Positions 15,704 to 23,004 of a DNA stretch of 64,000 bases are shown here, one piece after another. A program made the translations under genes and the position numbers. A model generated the notes under the pieces. It was given only the letters and a program-made list of their open reading frames with translations, did no database searches and had not been told where the DNA came from. Source of the stretch: Prauserella alba (GTDB lineage Bacteria; Actinomycetota; Actinomycetes; Mycobacteriales; Pseudonocardiaceae); NCBI RefSeq assembly GCF_024171735.1, contig NZ_JAMTCH010000004.1, positions 1,240,001 to 1,304,000 of the forward strand. The letters are read 5' to 3'. Position 1 is the stretch's first letter; the number at the start of each line of letters is the position of its first letter.

Positions 15704-18275
15704 CGACGAGTTCGACCCGCGAGCGCACACCGAGCCTGACGAAGATGTTGCGCAGATGGTGCTCGACGGTACGCCGGGAGATCGCCAGCCGTTCCGCGAT
15801 CTCCCGGTTCGTCCGTCCATCCGCGACCAACCGGACGATGCGTTCCTGTTGCGGTGTCAGCTCTTCGGCCGACGACGGCGTGGTCTCGTCGGCGCGATCG
15901 CCCGCGGCGCGCAGTTCGTCGCGGATCTGGGCGGCCCAGTAGCCGGCGCCCGCGTCGTCGGCGAGGCGGAAGGCGTCGCGCAGTACCGAGCGCGCCTCGC
16001 GGTTACGGCGCTGCCGCCGCAGCGCCCTGGCGTACGCCAGTTCGGTGCGGGCGAGTTCGAGCGTCATGCCGCCGGACCGCTGGAGTTCGACGGCGCGGCG
16101 GAAGTGCTCCTCCGCGGTCGCCGGGTCGGCCGCGAGCAACGCCCGGCAGCGGTGCGCCAGCGCGAGCCACACGCCGGTCCCCGTCGACTCCGCCCATGTC
16201 TCGTACCGTTCGAGTGCCCGCCGTGCGCTGTCGGACTCGCCGCACCGGATCGCGGACTCGACGAGCTGCGGGATGGCCGCGACCTGCACCGTCGACCGGC
16301 CGGTCCCCGGGACGAACAGCGCGTCCAACCGCCGGAACGCGTCGGCGGGCCGATCGTCGAGCAGGTCGGCACATCCGCGCACCCACTCGGCGAGCGCTGC
16401 CGCCCGCCGGAGCCCGACGCGGTCGATCCTGGCCTGCGCCGCCGCCACCCGTGCCAGTGCCGCGTCGCGATCGCCGAGCGAGACGTAGGCCAGGCCCGCG
16501 AGAACCTCGTGCTCGGCGGCCGTGTTGCGCTGGCCGCTCGCCACGGCCAGCGCAACACCTTCCCCGCTCGCCTCCACCGCCGCGTGCGGCCGGTCGAGCA
16601 ACGCCGACGTGAGCGAGAACTGGAACAGCGCCGTGGGCAGCAGCGTCGGGTTGTCACCGCCGCGGGCACCGGCGACCGCGGCCGCGGCCCGGTCGTGCGC
16701 CAGTCCGGGACGGCCGAGGGTCATCGCCGCCTCGGCCGCGCACAGGGCGCCGCGGACGTCGTCGCCCGCCTCGGCCAGTACCTTCCGCAACGCCGCGGCG
16801 CCGGCCGCGTGGTCACGGGTGAACATCGCGGCCATGCCCGCAAGGTGCGTCGCCACCAGGGTTTCCGTTGCCGCCGCCAGCCTCGCCGTCTCGGCGTGGC
16901 CGCATCCGTCGGCGGCGGTGCGGCGTGCTTCGGCCGCGAGCAGGAACGCGTCGGCCGCCTCCTCGACGGGCAGCTTCCGGGCGGCGAGAAGCAGCTGGTG
17001 TGCGGCGACCTCCGGGGCGCCGTCCCTGAGTTCGATCTCCCCGACGGCGACCAGAACCCGGCCCACCACCGGGCCGGGCGGTGCGTGCTCGCGGGCGTGC
17101 CCCAGCAGTCTGCGTGCCGGCCCGACCCGACCCTCGGCCCAGTACCGGCACGCGGCGCGCCGCAGCCGTTCGGCCTTCTCCGCTCCTGGAGGGGTGAGTC
17201 GCGCGGCCCGATGCCAGGCGAGCGCGGACGCCTCCGGGTTGTCGTCGGCCACCGCCGCGAGCCGGTCCGCGACGTCGTCGCGGCCCTCGGCGCAGGCACG
17301 GTGCCACTCCCACGCGGCGCGATGACGCCGCGGATCGAGGGATGCGGCGATCGCGGCGTGCGCGTCGTTTCGCTCGCCTGCCGACGCCGCGGCGTACACG
17401 GTGGCACCGACGGCCGGGCTGGCGGCGCGAATCCCGTCGGCCGTGCTCCGCACCAGTCCGCTGCGCTGCACCTCGGCGGGCTCGGGGTCGTCGGCGGACG
17501 CCTCGGTGGCGCCGAGCGCCTCGGACGGCTCGGCACACGAGGCCCGCAGCACCAGCGCACGAGCCGCGTCGGGCAGCCCCCGGAAGGTGCGCAGCACCGC
17601 GTCCCTGCCACGTCCTTCCGCGGGCAGTTCGCACGGCGGCGGCTGGCTGCCCGTTGCCTGCGCGGCGGTGAGCGCGTCGGCGAGTTCCAGCAGGTCGGAC
17701 GGGTTTCCGCCGGCGGCCTCGATCAGTTCGGCTGCGACGGGTGCGGCGACCCGCGCCGGTACGAGGCGCAGCGCTTCGTCGTCGGTCAGCGGCGGGAGCG
17801 TTTCGACGTGGAGGCCGGCCAACCGGTCCGCTTCCGGCGCCGCGAGCGGCACCGTGAACACCACCGCGACGGGCCCTCGCGCGCATCTGCGCGCCAGGAA
17901 CGCCAGGACGTCGAGCGATTCGACGTCGAGCAGGTGGGCGTCGTCGACGAGGCACAGCACGGGGCCGCCGACGGCCAGCCGTTCGTGCAGCGCCGCGGCG
18001 CGCGGTTGGACGTCTCCCGCGGTGCAGGCGGTGATGCCCGCGGCCGCGCACAGCCGCTGGAGGCCCGCCCACGGGAGTTCGGACTCGGCCGCGATGCCCG
18101 CGACCGCGGCGACCCGTACCGGCCCGCCGGTCGGCACGGTGTCCAGCACTGCGGTTCTGCCCATGCCGCGGGCCCCGACGAGCACGAGCGCGCCGCCCCG
18201 TCCCGCGCCCACGTCGTCGTGCAGCGCCGCGAGGCGGGCTCGGACGTCGTCCCTGCCCACGATCGCTGCGGCCAT
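15669..18275 (-). CDS. Large LuxR-type ATPase regulator (LAL/MalT-like)
   Basis: An 868-residue regulator with an N-terminal AAA/NTPase region, a long helical TPR-like middle and a C-terminal LuxR helix-turn-helix (LTPQQERIVRLVADG then SRRTVEHHLRNIFVRLGV). The Walker A is VGARGMGRTAVLD (about 28-40), with Arg where Lys is expected; Walker B (VLCLVDDAHLLD) is intact. ATG 18275 has GGAGGG 2-3 nt upstream. It is divergent from the cutinase gene, which it may control. Its ligand is unknown. Confidence 0.85.
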   Translation of the reverse strand: MAAAIVGRDDVRARLAALHDDVGAGRGGALVLVGARGMGRTAVLDTVPTGGPVRVAAVAGIAAESELPWAGLQRLCAAAGITACTAGDVQPRAAALHERLAVGGPVLCLVDDAHLLDVESLDVLAFLARRCARGPVAVVFTVPLAAPEADRLAGLHVETLPPLTDDEALRLVPARVAAPVAAELIEAAGGNPSDLLELADALTAAQATGSQPPPCELPAEGRGRDAVLRTFRGLPDAARALVLRASCAEPSEALGATEASADDPEPAEVQRSGLVRSTADGIRAASPAVGATVYAAASAGERNDAHAAIAASLDPRRHRAAWEWHRACAEGRDDVADRLAAVADDNPEASALAWHRAARLTPPGAEKAERLRRAACRYWAEGRVGPARRLLGHAREHAPPGPVVGRVLVAVGEIELRDGAPEVAAHQLLLAARKLPVEEAADAFLLAAEARRTAADGCGHAETARLAAATETLVATHLAGMAAMFTRDHAAGAAALRKVLAEAGDDVRGALCAAEAAMTLGRPGLAHDRAAAAVAGARGGDNPTLLPTALFQFSLTSALLDRPHAAVEASGEGVALAVASGQRNTAAEHEVLAGLAYVSLGDRDAALARVAAAQARIDRVGLRRAAALAEWVRGCADLLDDRPADAFRRLDALFVPGTGRSTVQVAAIPQLVESAIRCGESDSARRALERYETWAESTGTGVWLALAHRCRALLAADPATAEEHFRRAVELQRSGGMTLELARTELAYARALRRQRRNREARSVLRDAFRLADDAGAGYWAAQIRDELRAAGDRADETTPSSAEELTPQQERIVRLVADGRTNREIAERLAISRRTVEHHLRNIFVRLGVRSRVELVAAVSGPSAGNG

Positions 18276-18441
18276 AGCCCTCCGCCCTTGGAAAGCCCGT
18301 CGATCCGGCGTCCGGAAGATCCGAGAATCCGTCGGTGACTTTCTCACACACCCCCGGTGATTACACCGATGCGCAGCGCGGCGGTGCGGGGCGAGAGTGA
18401 TCCGGCCAGCAGCCGGACTCACCGGAATTCGAGGAGGAACA

Positions 18442-19308
18442 GTGCGACGAACGAGACTGACGACGCTCCTGTCGGCGGCCGCGCTTGCGCTCACGGCCGC
18501 CTTCGTCGGCCCTGCCGGGCAGGCGGCCCACGCGGCGGGCACGTATCAGCACGGCCCGGATCCGACGGAGGACAGCATCGAGGCCCCGCGGGGTCCGTTC
18601 GACGTCGCGGAGGACCGGGTGTCGAGCCTGGTGCCGGGGTTCGGCGGCGGGACGATCTACTATCCGACCGCGACCGGCGAGGGCACGTTCGCGGCGATCG
18701 CGATCTCTCCGGGCTACACGGCGAGCCAATCGAGCATCGCCTGGTTGGGGCCGCGGCTGGCTTCGCAGGGGTTCGTGGTGTTCACGATCGACACCGACAG
18801 CCGTTACGACCAGCCAGGCAGCCGCGCCGACCAGTTGAACGCCGCGTTGGAATACCTCACGCAGGACAGCGATGTGACCGATCGGGTCGACCCGGAGCGG
18901 CTCGGCGTGGCCGGGCATTCGATGGGCGGCGGCGGTTCGCTCGAGGCGGCGGTCGAGAACTCGGACATCGACGCGGCCGTGCCGTTCGCGCCGTGGCATT
19001 TGCGCAAGGATTTCTCGGGGCTGTCGACGCCGACGTTCATCGTCGGTGGTGAGTCGGACTCGGTCGCGCCGGTGCGGCGTCACTCGGAGCCGTTCTACGA
19101 GTCGATCCCCGACAGCACGGACAAGGCGTACATGGAGTTGGAGCGGGCCAACCACTTCTTCCCGAACACGCCGGACACGACGACGGCGAAGTACACGCTG
19201 TCGTGGTTCAAGTTGTTCCTCGACGACGACGAGCGCTACGCGCAGTTCCTGTGCCCCGCGCCGGACGACGGGGACATCGCCGAGTACCGCGACACCTGCC
19301 CGTACTGA
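18442..19308 (+). CDS. Secreted cutinase-like polyesterase (PET hydrolase family)
   Basis: A 288-residue alpha/beta hydrolase exported by a Sec signal peptide (cleavage near AQAAHA-AG, about 31). The catalytic triad is Ser160 (GHSMGGGGS), Asp206 (GGESDSVAP) and His238 (ANHFFPN). Tyr92 (PGYTASQ), Met161 and Trp185 (APWHLRK) correspond to the substrate clamp of TfCut2/Cut190-type enzymes. Cys271 and Cys286 form the typical C-terminal disulfide. GTG 18442 has GGAGGAAC upstream. Family members hydrolyse cutin, triglycerides and polyesters including PET; the natural substrate here is unknown. Confidence 0.92.
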   Translation: MRRTRLTTLLSAAALALTAAFVGPAGQAAHAAGTYQHGPDPTEDSIEAPRGPFDVAEDRVSSLVPGFGGGTIYYPTATGEGTFAAIAISPGYTASQSSIAWLGPRLASQGFVVFTIDTDSRYDQPGSRADQLNAALEYLTQDSDVTDRVDPERLGVAGHSMGGGGSLEAAVENSDIDAAVPFAPWHLRKDFSGLSTPTFIVGGESDSVAPVRRHSEPFYESIPDSTDKAYMELERANHFFPNTPDTTTAKYTLSWFKLFLDDDERYAQFLCPAPDDGDIAEYRDTCPY

Positions 19309-19319
19309 CCGTGGGCGAC

Positions 19320-19352
19320 GGCGGGGCCTTCCGTTCGGCGGAGGGCCCCGCC
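19320..19352 (+). terminator. Terminator after the cutinase gene
   Basis: A GC-rich stem (19320-19332 with 19340-19352, one mismatch) and 7-nt loop begins 11 bp after the stop codon, followed by CCCCGTG rather than a T-run. Confidence 0.65.
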
Positions 19353-19666
19353 CCCGTGTTCAGACCTCGCCACCCCAGCGATGCGAGCCCACCCCAGCGC
19401 AACCCACACCCCCGCGCCTGCACCCGATACCGGCGACCGGCAACCCACCGCACCAGCGATGCGAAGCGAGCCAACGCAACGCACCCACGCCCCGAAACCC
19501 GCACAGCCCCCGACAACCGCTCCCCGAAGCACCCCGCCCGACCCCGAACACACCGCAAGCCCCGACCCCGACCAAGGCAACCACAACCGATGGGGGTCCG
19601 GGGGACTCCCCGGGCGGGGGTCTGGGGGCCACGCCCCCAGAAGACACTGCGATGCCCGAACACAGC

Positions 19667-19701
19667 GAAGGCGCCCCACGCGACGAGCATGGGGCGCCTT
19701 C
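19667..19701 (-). terminator. Terminator of tRNA-Thr
   Basis: Arms GAAGGCGCCCCA (19667-19678) and TGGGGCGCCTTC (19690-19701) form a perfect 12-bp stem with an 11-nt loop, 5 bp beyond the tRNA 3' end on its strand. Confidence 0.75.
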
Positions 19702-19706
19702 GGGCG

Positions 19707-19780
19707 AGCCGCCTAGGGGAATCGAACCCCTGACCTACGCATTACGAGTGCGTCGCTCTGGCCGTCTGAGCTAAGGCGGC
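19707..19780 (-). tRNA. tRNA-Thr (anticodon CGT)
   Basis: A 74-nt cloverleaf on the minus strand: acceptor GCCGCCT pairing with AGGCGGC, D arm GCTC/GAGC, anticodon stem ACGCA/TGCGT around loop CTCGTAA, and T arm AGGGG-TTCGATT-CCCCT. The anticodon CGT reads ACG threonine codons. CCA is not encoded; the discriminator is T. Confidence 0.95.
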
Positions 19781-19806
19781 GTGGACGTGATGTCCTTGCG
19801 CGTAAC

Positions 19807-19834
19807 ACTATACCGGAGCTTCGTGCGTCACCAA
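19807..19834 (-). promoter_or_regulatory. Promoter of tRNA-Thr
   Basis: On the minus strand a -35 TTGGTG (19829-19834), a 16-bp spacer and a -10 TATAGT (19807-19812) lie 27 bp before the mature tRNA 5' end. Confidence 0.6.
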
Positions 19835-19912
19835 CGCCCCCCTCGCTCGTTAGAGGATCAAACAGGCACAGCCACCCCGACCGGCTTCACCTGCACTGGA
19901 GGACCCACCACT

Positions 19913-21583
19913 ATGCGCCGACGACTGGCCCGCTCGGCAGCGCTGCCGCTGGCGGCTGCCATGGTCGTCCTGGCCGCCGGACCCGCGGCCGGACAGACGA
20001 TCCCGACCACTCCCGTTCCGCCACCTGCCGATCCGGACGCGCCGCCCGCGTCGGGGCCGACGAAGACGAAGGCCAAGGCCATCGGGGAGGCGGGCACGGC
20101 GCTCGGCATGGTGCGGTTGTTGCCGCAGGCGGTGCCGACGGACGCGATCCTGCCGGGTGCCGAGGACGATCTGCCGAAGCAGTCCGCGTTGGAGGGCGGT
20201 TTCGGGTTGTCGAATGCGAAGGTCGATTCGGAGTCGTATCTGACGTACGAGCGGTCGATCGCGTCGGCCTCGCCTGCCGGGCTGGCTATCGGTGGTCATG
20301 CGCCGATGCCTCCGGGGTCGGTGACGCAGACGGCGCTGCCGGACAACGAGAAGCCGGTGTCGACGGGTATCAATGCGCCGGACAATCCGCTGGTCAATCT
20401 GAGTGCGCTGAACGGTTCGGCGCATGCGCGGTGGAGCGAGGAGCTGGGTCCGTGTGTGGGCACGATCGCGGACGCGTCGACGTCGACGGCCAGCGCGTCG
20501 CTGGTGAACACGATCCCGACGATGCCGGACATCGGGCAGCTCAACGGTGCCGGCTCGGGCGCGGAGGAGGCGCTGAGCAAGCTGGGTTCGCTCGCCGATC
20601 TCGGCGGGATGCTGTCGGGTCAGCGCACGAACGAGGCCAAGCCCGCCGACGACGGGAAGGGGTCGCTGGTCAGCGCGCCGAACACGTTGTCGACGCGGTC
20701 CACGGTGCGGCTGGTCGACATGCCCGGCACCGAACGTAAGGCCGTGGAGTCGACGTCGACGATGCAGGTCGCCGACATCAACATCCTCAAGGGAACGCCG
20801 CTGGGCCTGACGGTCAAGGTGGCGAGCCAGCCGACGCTGCGCGTGCTGTCGACCGGCAAGGCGGAGACGTCGAAGGTCGAGTACGAGGCGCCGGTGCTGA
20901 CGATCGAGCGGAACGGCAAGGAGTTGTTCACGCTCGATGCTGCGAACCCCACTGCTGACATCCCGGTCGGCCTGCCGACGAAGGACCTGAAGGACCTGCC
21001 CGGCTACGAGCAGGTCAAGGACGCACCCGTTGTCGGCGACCTCGCGCAGACGATGAACAACGGGGTGAAGGCGCTGAACGGCTCCGCGGCCAAGAAGGTG
21101 CTGGACCTGGGTGTGCTGCGGTTGAGCATCGCCGAGTTGACCAAGCGCGGCAGTGAGCAGGCCAAGCCGTTCAAGGGCTACCAGCAGGGCGCATCGGCGC
21201 GGTTGCTGGACCTGCAGATCCTGCCGACGCAGAAGTTGAAGGAGCTGTTGCCGGGGGATGCGGCGGAGAAGCTGCCGTCGTCGCTGGCGCAGGTGTCGCT
21301 GGGTGAGCAGATCGCCCGTGCGTTCGCGCCGACGGGCGGCGTCGATTGCAGCAAGCCCGAGCCGCCGGCGGCCCCGCCGGAGGGTGGCGGCGCGGCCCCG
21401 CCCGCGGGTCCGGACAAGCTGGCGCAGACCAGCGGTGCGTACGCGTCGGTGCCGATCTTCTGGACGGGCACGGCGATGCTGCTGATCGGTGCGGTCCTGG
21501 TGGCCGTGTCGCCGGGTCGTCGCGGTGGATCGGCAGCGGCGGCCACGGCTCCGCCGAAGCCGTCGCCTCGCCCGCGGGAGTAA
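19913..21583 (+). CDS. Large secreted, C-terminally membrane-anchored protein of unknown function
   Basis: A 556-residue exported protein with a signal peptide (MRRRLARSAALPLAAAMVVL..., cleavage near AAG-QT), an Ala/Gly/Ser-rich extracellular body of about 470 residues, a Pro-rich linker, and a C-terminal sorting-like tail: LAQTSG, a hydrophobic helix (SVPIFWTGTAMLLIGAVLVA) and a basic end. The tail resembles LAXTG signals for class E sortases but carries an extra Ser before Gly. No enzymatic motif is seen. ATG 19913 follows GGAGG by about 10 nt. Confidence 0.8.
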   Translation: MRRRLARSAALPLAAAMVVLAAGPAAGQTIPTTPVPPPADPDAPPASGPTKTKAKAIGEAGTALGMVRLLPQAVPTDAILPGAEDDLPKQSALEGGFGLSNAKVDSESYLTYERSIASASPAGLAIGGHAPMPPGSVTQTALPDNEKPVSTGINAPDNPLVNLSALNGSAHARWSEELGPCVGTIADASTSTASASLVNTIPTMPDIGQLNGAGSGAEEALSKLGSLADLGGMLSGQRTNEAKPADDGKGSLVSAPNTLSTRSTVRLVDMPGTERKAVESTSTMQVADINILKGTPLGLTVKVASQPTLRVLSTGKAETSKVEYEAPVLTIERNGKELFTLDAANPTADIPVGLPTKDLKDLPGYEQVKDAPVVGDLAQTMNNGVKALNGSAAKKVLDLGVLRLSIAELTKRGSEQAKPFKGYQQGASARLLDLQILPTQKLKELLPGDAAEKLPSSLAQVSLGEQIARAFAPTGGVDCSKPEPPAAPPEGGGAAPPAGPDKLAQTSGAYASVPIFWTGTAMLLIGAVLVAVSPGRRGGSAAAATAPPKPSPRPRE

Positions 21584-21594
21584 CAGCGAAGTTT

Positions 21595-21635
21595 GCGATG
21601 CCCCACGGTGCCGCCCTGGCACCGTGGGGCATCGC
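21595..21635 (+). terminator. Terminator after the secreted protein gene
   Basis: Perfect 18-nt arms (21595-21612 and 21618-21635, GCGATGCCCCACGGTGCC and its complement) with a 5-nt loop, 11 bp after the stop codon. Confidence 0.75.
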
Positions 21636-21710
21636 CGTTTCGGCACCTACCGCGCATATCGCATCCGGTTCGGTGGCGGCCCGGCGCGAGGGGAAGATGT
21701 CTGGCCCCCG

Positions 21711-21789
21711 CCCGCCGGCCCGACCACCACCCCTCAACGGCACGCCGGCGCGTAGCTGTGTTCAACGCCCCCAAGGTGCCCTGGGGCAC
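21711..21789. repeat. Dispersed intergenic repeat, copy 2 (single-arm)
   Basis: It begins CCCGCCGGCC and ends in GCTGTGTTCAACGCCCCCAA then GGTGCCCTGGGGCA. It matches the copy at 30817-30891 in order and spacing of blocks (CCCGCCGGCC, CACCCCTCA-like, GCGCG, GCTGyGTTCAACG, GTGCCC...GGGG). Its last part resembles one arm of the palindrome at 6770-6820. It lies 25 bp from the end of holB. Confidence 0.65.
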
Positions 21790-21813
21790 GGCACTTCGGC
21801 CCCGCCCGTGCGG

Positions 21814-23004
21814 TCAGCCCTCGCGGAGGGTGGTGATCATGGCCTCGACGGCGATGCGCGGTTTGACGTTCCAGGTGATCGCCTCGCGGCATTCGAGGAC
21901 CGCTTCGAGGCGCCGCAACGTGGACGCCGGCGTCCACTCGCGCGCGGCCTCGCGGCTGTGTTCGGCGAAGTCGGGGTGGTTGAGAGCGGCACCGGATCCG
22001 CTGGAGGTGACGAGGACGTCGCGGTAGAACCCGGCGAGGTCGATCAGTGCCAGGTCGAGCGTGTCCCGCTGGGTTCTGGTGGCACGCGATTTCTGCCGCT
22101 TCTCCAGCTGTTTCACGGCGGCGTCGGCGGAGCGTTTCGCCGCCGCCACACCCTTGCCCGTGCCGCCAGAGCCCATCGCGGTGCGCAGTTCCTCGGCTTC
22201 GGCCTCGTCGCGCGACTTGCTCTCGTCGGCGGCGTCGGACTCGGCGGTCTTGATCAGCTCGTCGGCGCACGTGAAGACGTCGCCGGGCCTGCGCAGTCCG
22301 AGCGGGATGCGCAGCACCGCGTCGCGCCTGCCACGTGCCGCTTCGTCGGTGGCGAGCCTGCGCGCCCTGCCGACGTGCCCGCCGCACACCGATGCCGCCC
22401 ACCGGGCTGTCGACTCGTCGACACCGTCGCGCTCGGCCAGCACCCGCGCGATGGCGTCCGGCGGCGGTGTGCGCAACGTGACGAGCCTGCACCGCGACCG
22501 GATCGTCACCGACACGTCCTCGGGGTGGTCCGACGGCGCACACAGCAGGAACACGGTGCGGTCCGGCGGTTCCTCCACGGCCTTGAGCAGTGCGTTCGAG
22601 GCACCCTCGGTCAGCCGGTCGGCATCCTCGATGATCACGACCTGCCATTCACCGGTCGTGGGCCTGCGCGCGGCGGCCTGCACGAGCGAGCGCATCTCCG
22701 CGACCGAGATCGACAGCCCTTCGGGGACGACGAGCCGCACGTCGGCGTGGGTACCTGCGACGGCGGTGCGGCAACCGGAGCAGCCACCGCAGCCCGTGCC
22801 CGTGGAGCACTGCAACGCGGCGGCGAACGTCCGCGCCGCCACCGACCGGCCCGATCCCGGTGGACCGGTGAACAGCCACGCGTGGGTCATCCCGCCGGTC
22901 GGGTCGGCCTCACCTGCGACCAGCGCGGCGGCCGCCGACGCCGCGGTCTGCAACGTCTCCACGGCCGGTTCCTGACCGACCACCTGCGACCACACCGACG
23001 TCAC
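21814..23004 (-). CDS. holB: DNA polymerase III subunit delta' (clamp loader)
   Basis: A 396-residue AAA+ clamp-loader subunit. The zinc-binding four-Cys module reads CSTGTGCGGCSGC, the P-loop is GPPGSGRS (Arg instead of Lys, tolerable because delta' need not hydrolyse ATP) and the sensor region has SNALLKAVEEPPDRTVFLL. A Lys/Ala/Glu-rich insert lies at about 270-310. GTG 23004 overlaps the stop of the MFS-kinase gene (GTGA), so translation is coupled, as in the conserved topA-tmk-holB order. Confidence 0.92.
   Translation of the reverse strand: MTSVWSQVVGQEPAVETLQTAASAAAALVAGEADPTGGMTHAWLFTGPPGSGRSVAARTFAAALQCSTGTGCGGCSGCRTAVAGTHADVRLVVPEGLSISVAEMRSLVQAAARRPTTGEWQVVIIEDADRLTEGASNALLKAVEEPPDRTVFLLCAPSDHPEDVSVTIRSRCRLVTLRTPPPDAIARVLAERDGVDESTARWAASVCGGHVGRARRLATDEAARGRRDAVLRIPLGLRRPGDVFTCADELIKTAESDAADESKSRDEAEAEELRTAMGSGGTGKGVAAAKRSADAAVKQLEKRQKSRATRTQRDTLDLALIDLAGFYRDVLVTSSGSGAALNHPDFAEHSREAAREWTPASTLRRLEAVLECREAITWNVKPRIAVEAMITTLREG

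Larger units (their letters stand above)
19309..19706. other. Intergenic region with hairpins, no gene
   Basis: No coding sequence is supported. It holds the cutinase terminator (arms GGCGGGGCCTTCC at 19320-19332 and GGAGGGCCCCGCC at 19340-19352), a C-rich low-complexity stretch (19365-19580), a small G-rich hairpin (CTGGGGGC at 19622-19629 with GCCCCCAG at 19633-19640) and the tRNA terminator. Confidence 0.6.

Noticed and set aside
15657-18338. An 893-codon plus-strand ORF opposite the LuxR-type regulator.
   Set aside because: It is a high-GC antisense artefact; the minus strand encodes recognisable ATPase and HTH motifs with a good ribosome binding site.
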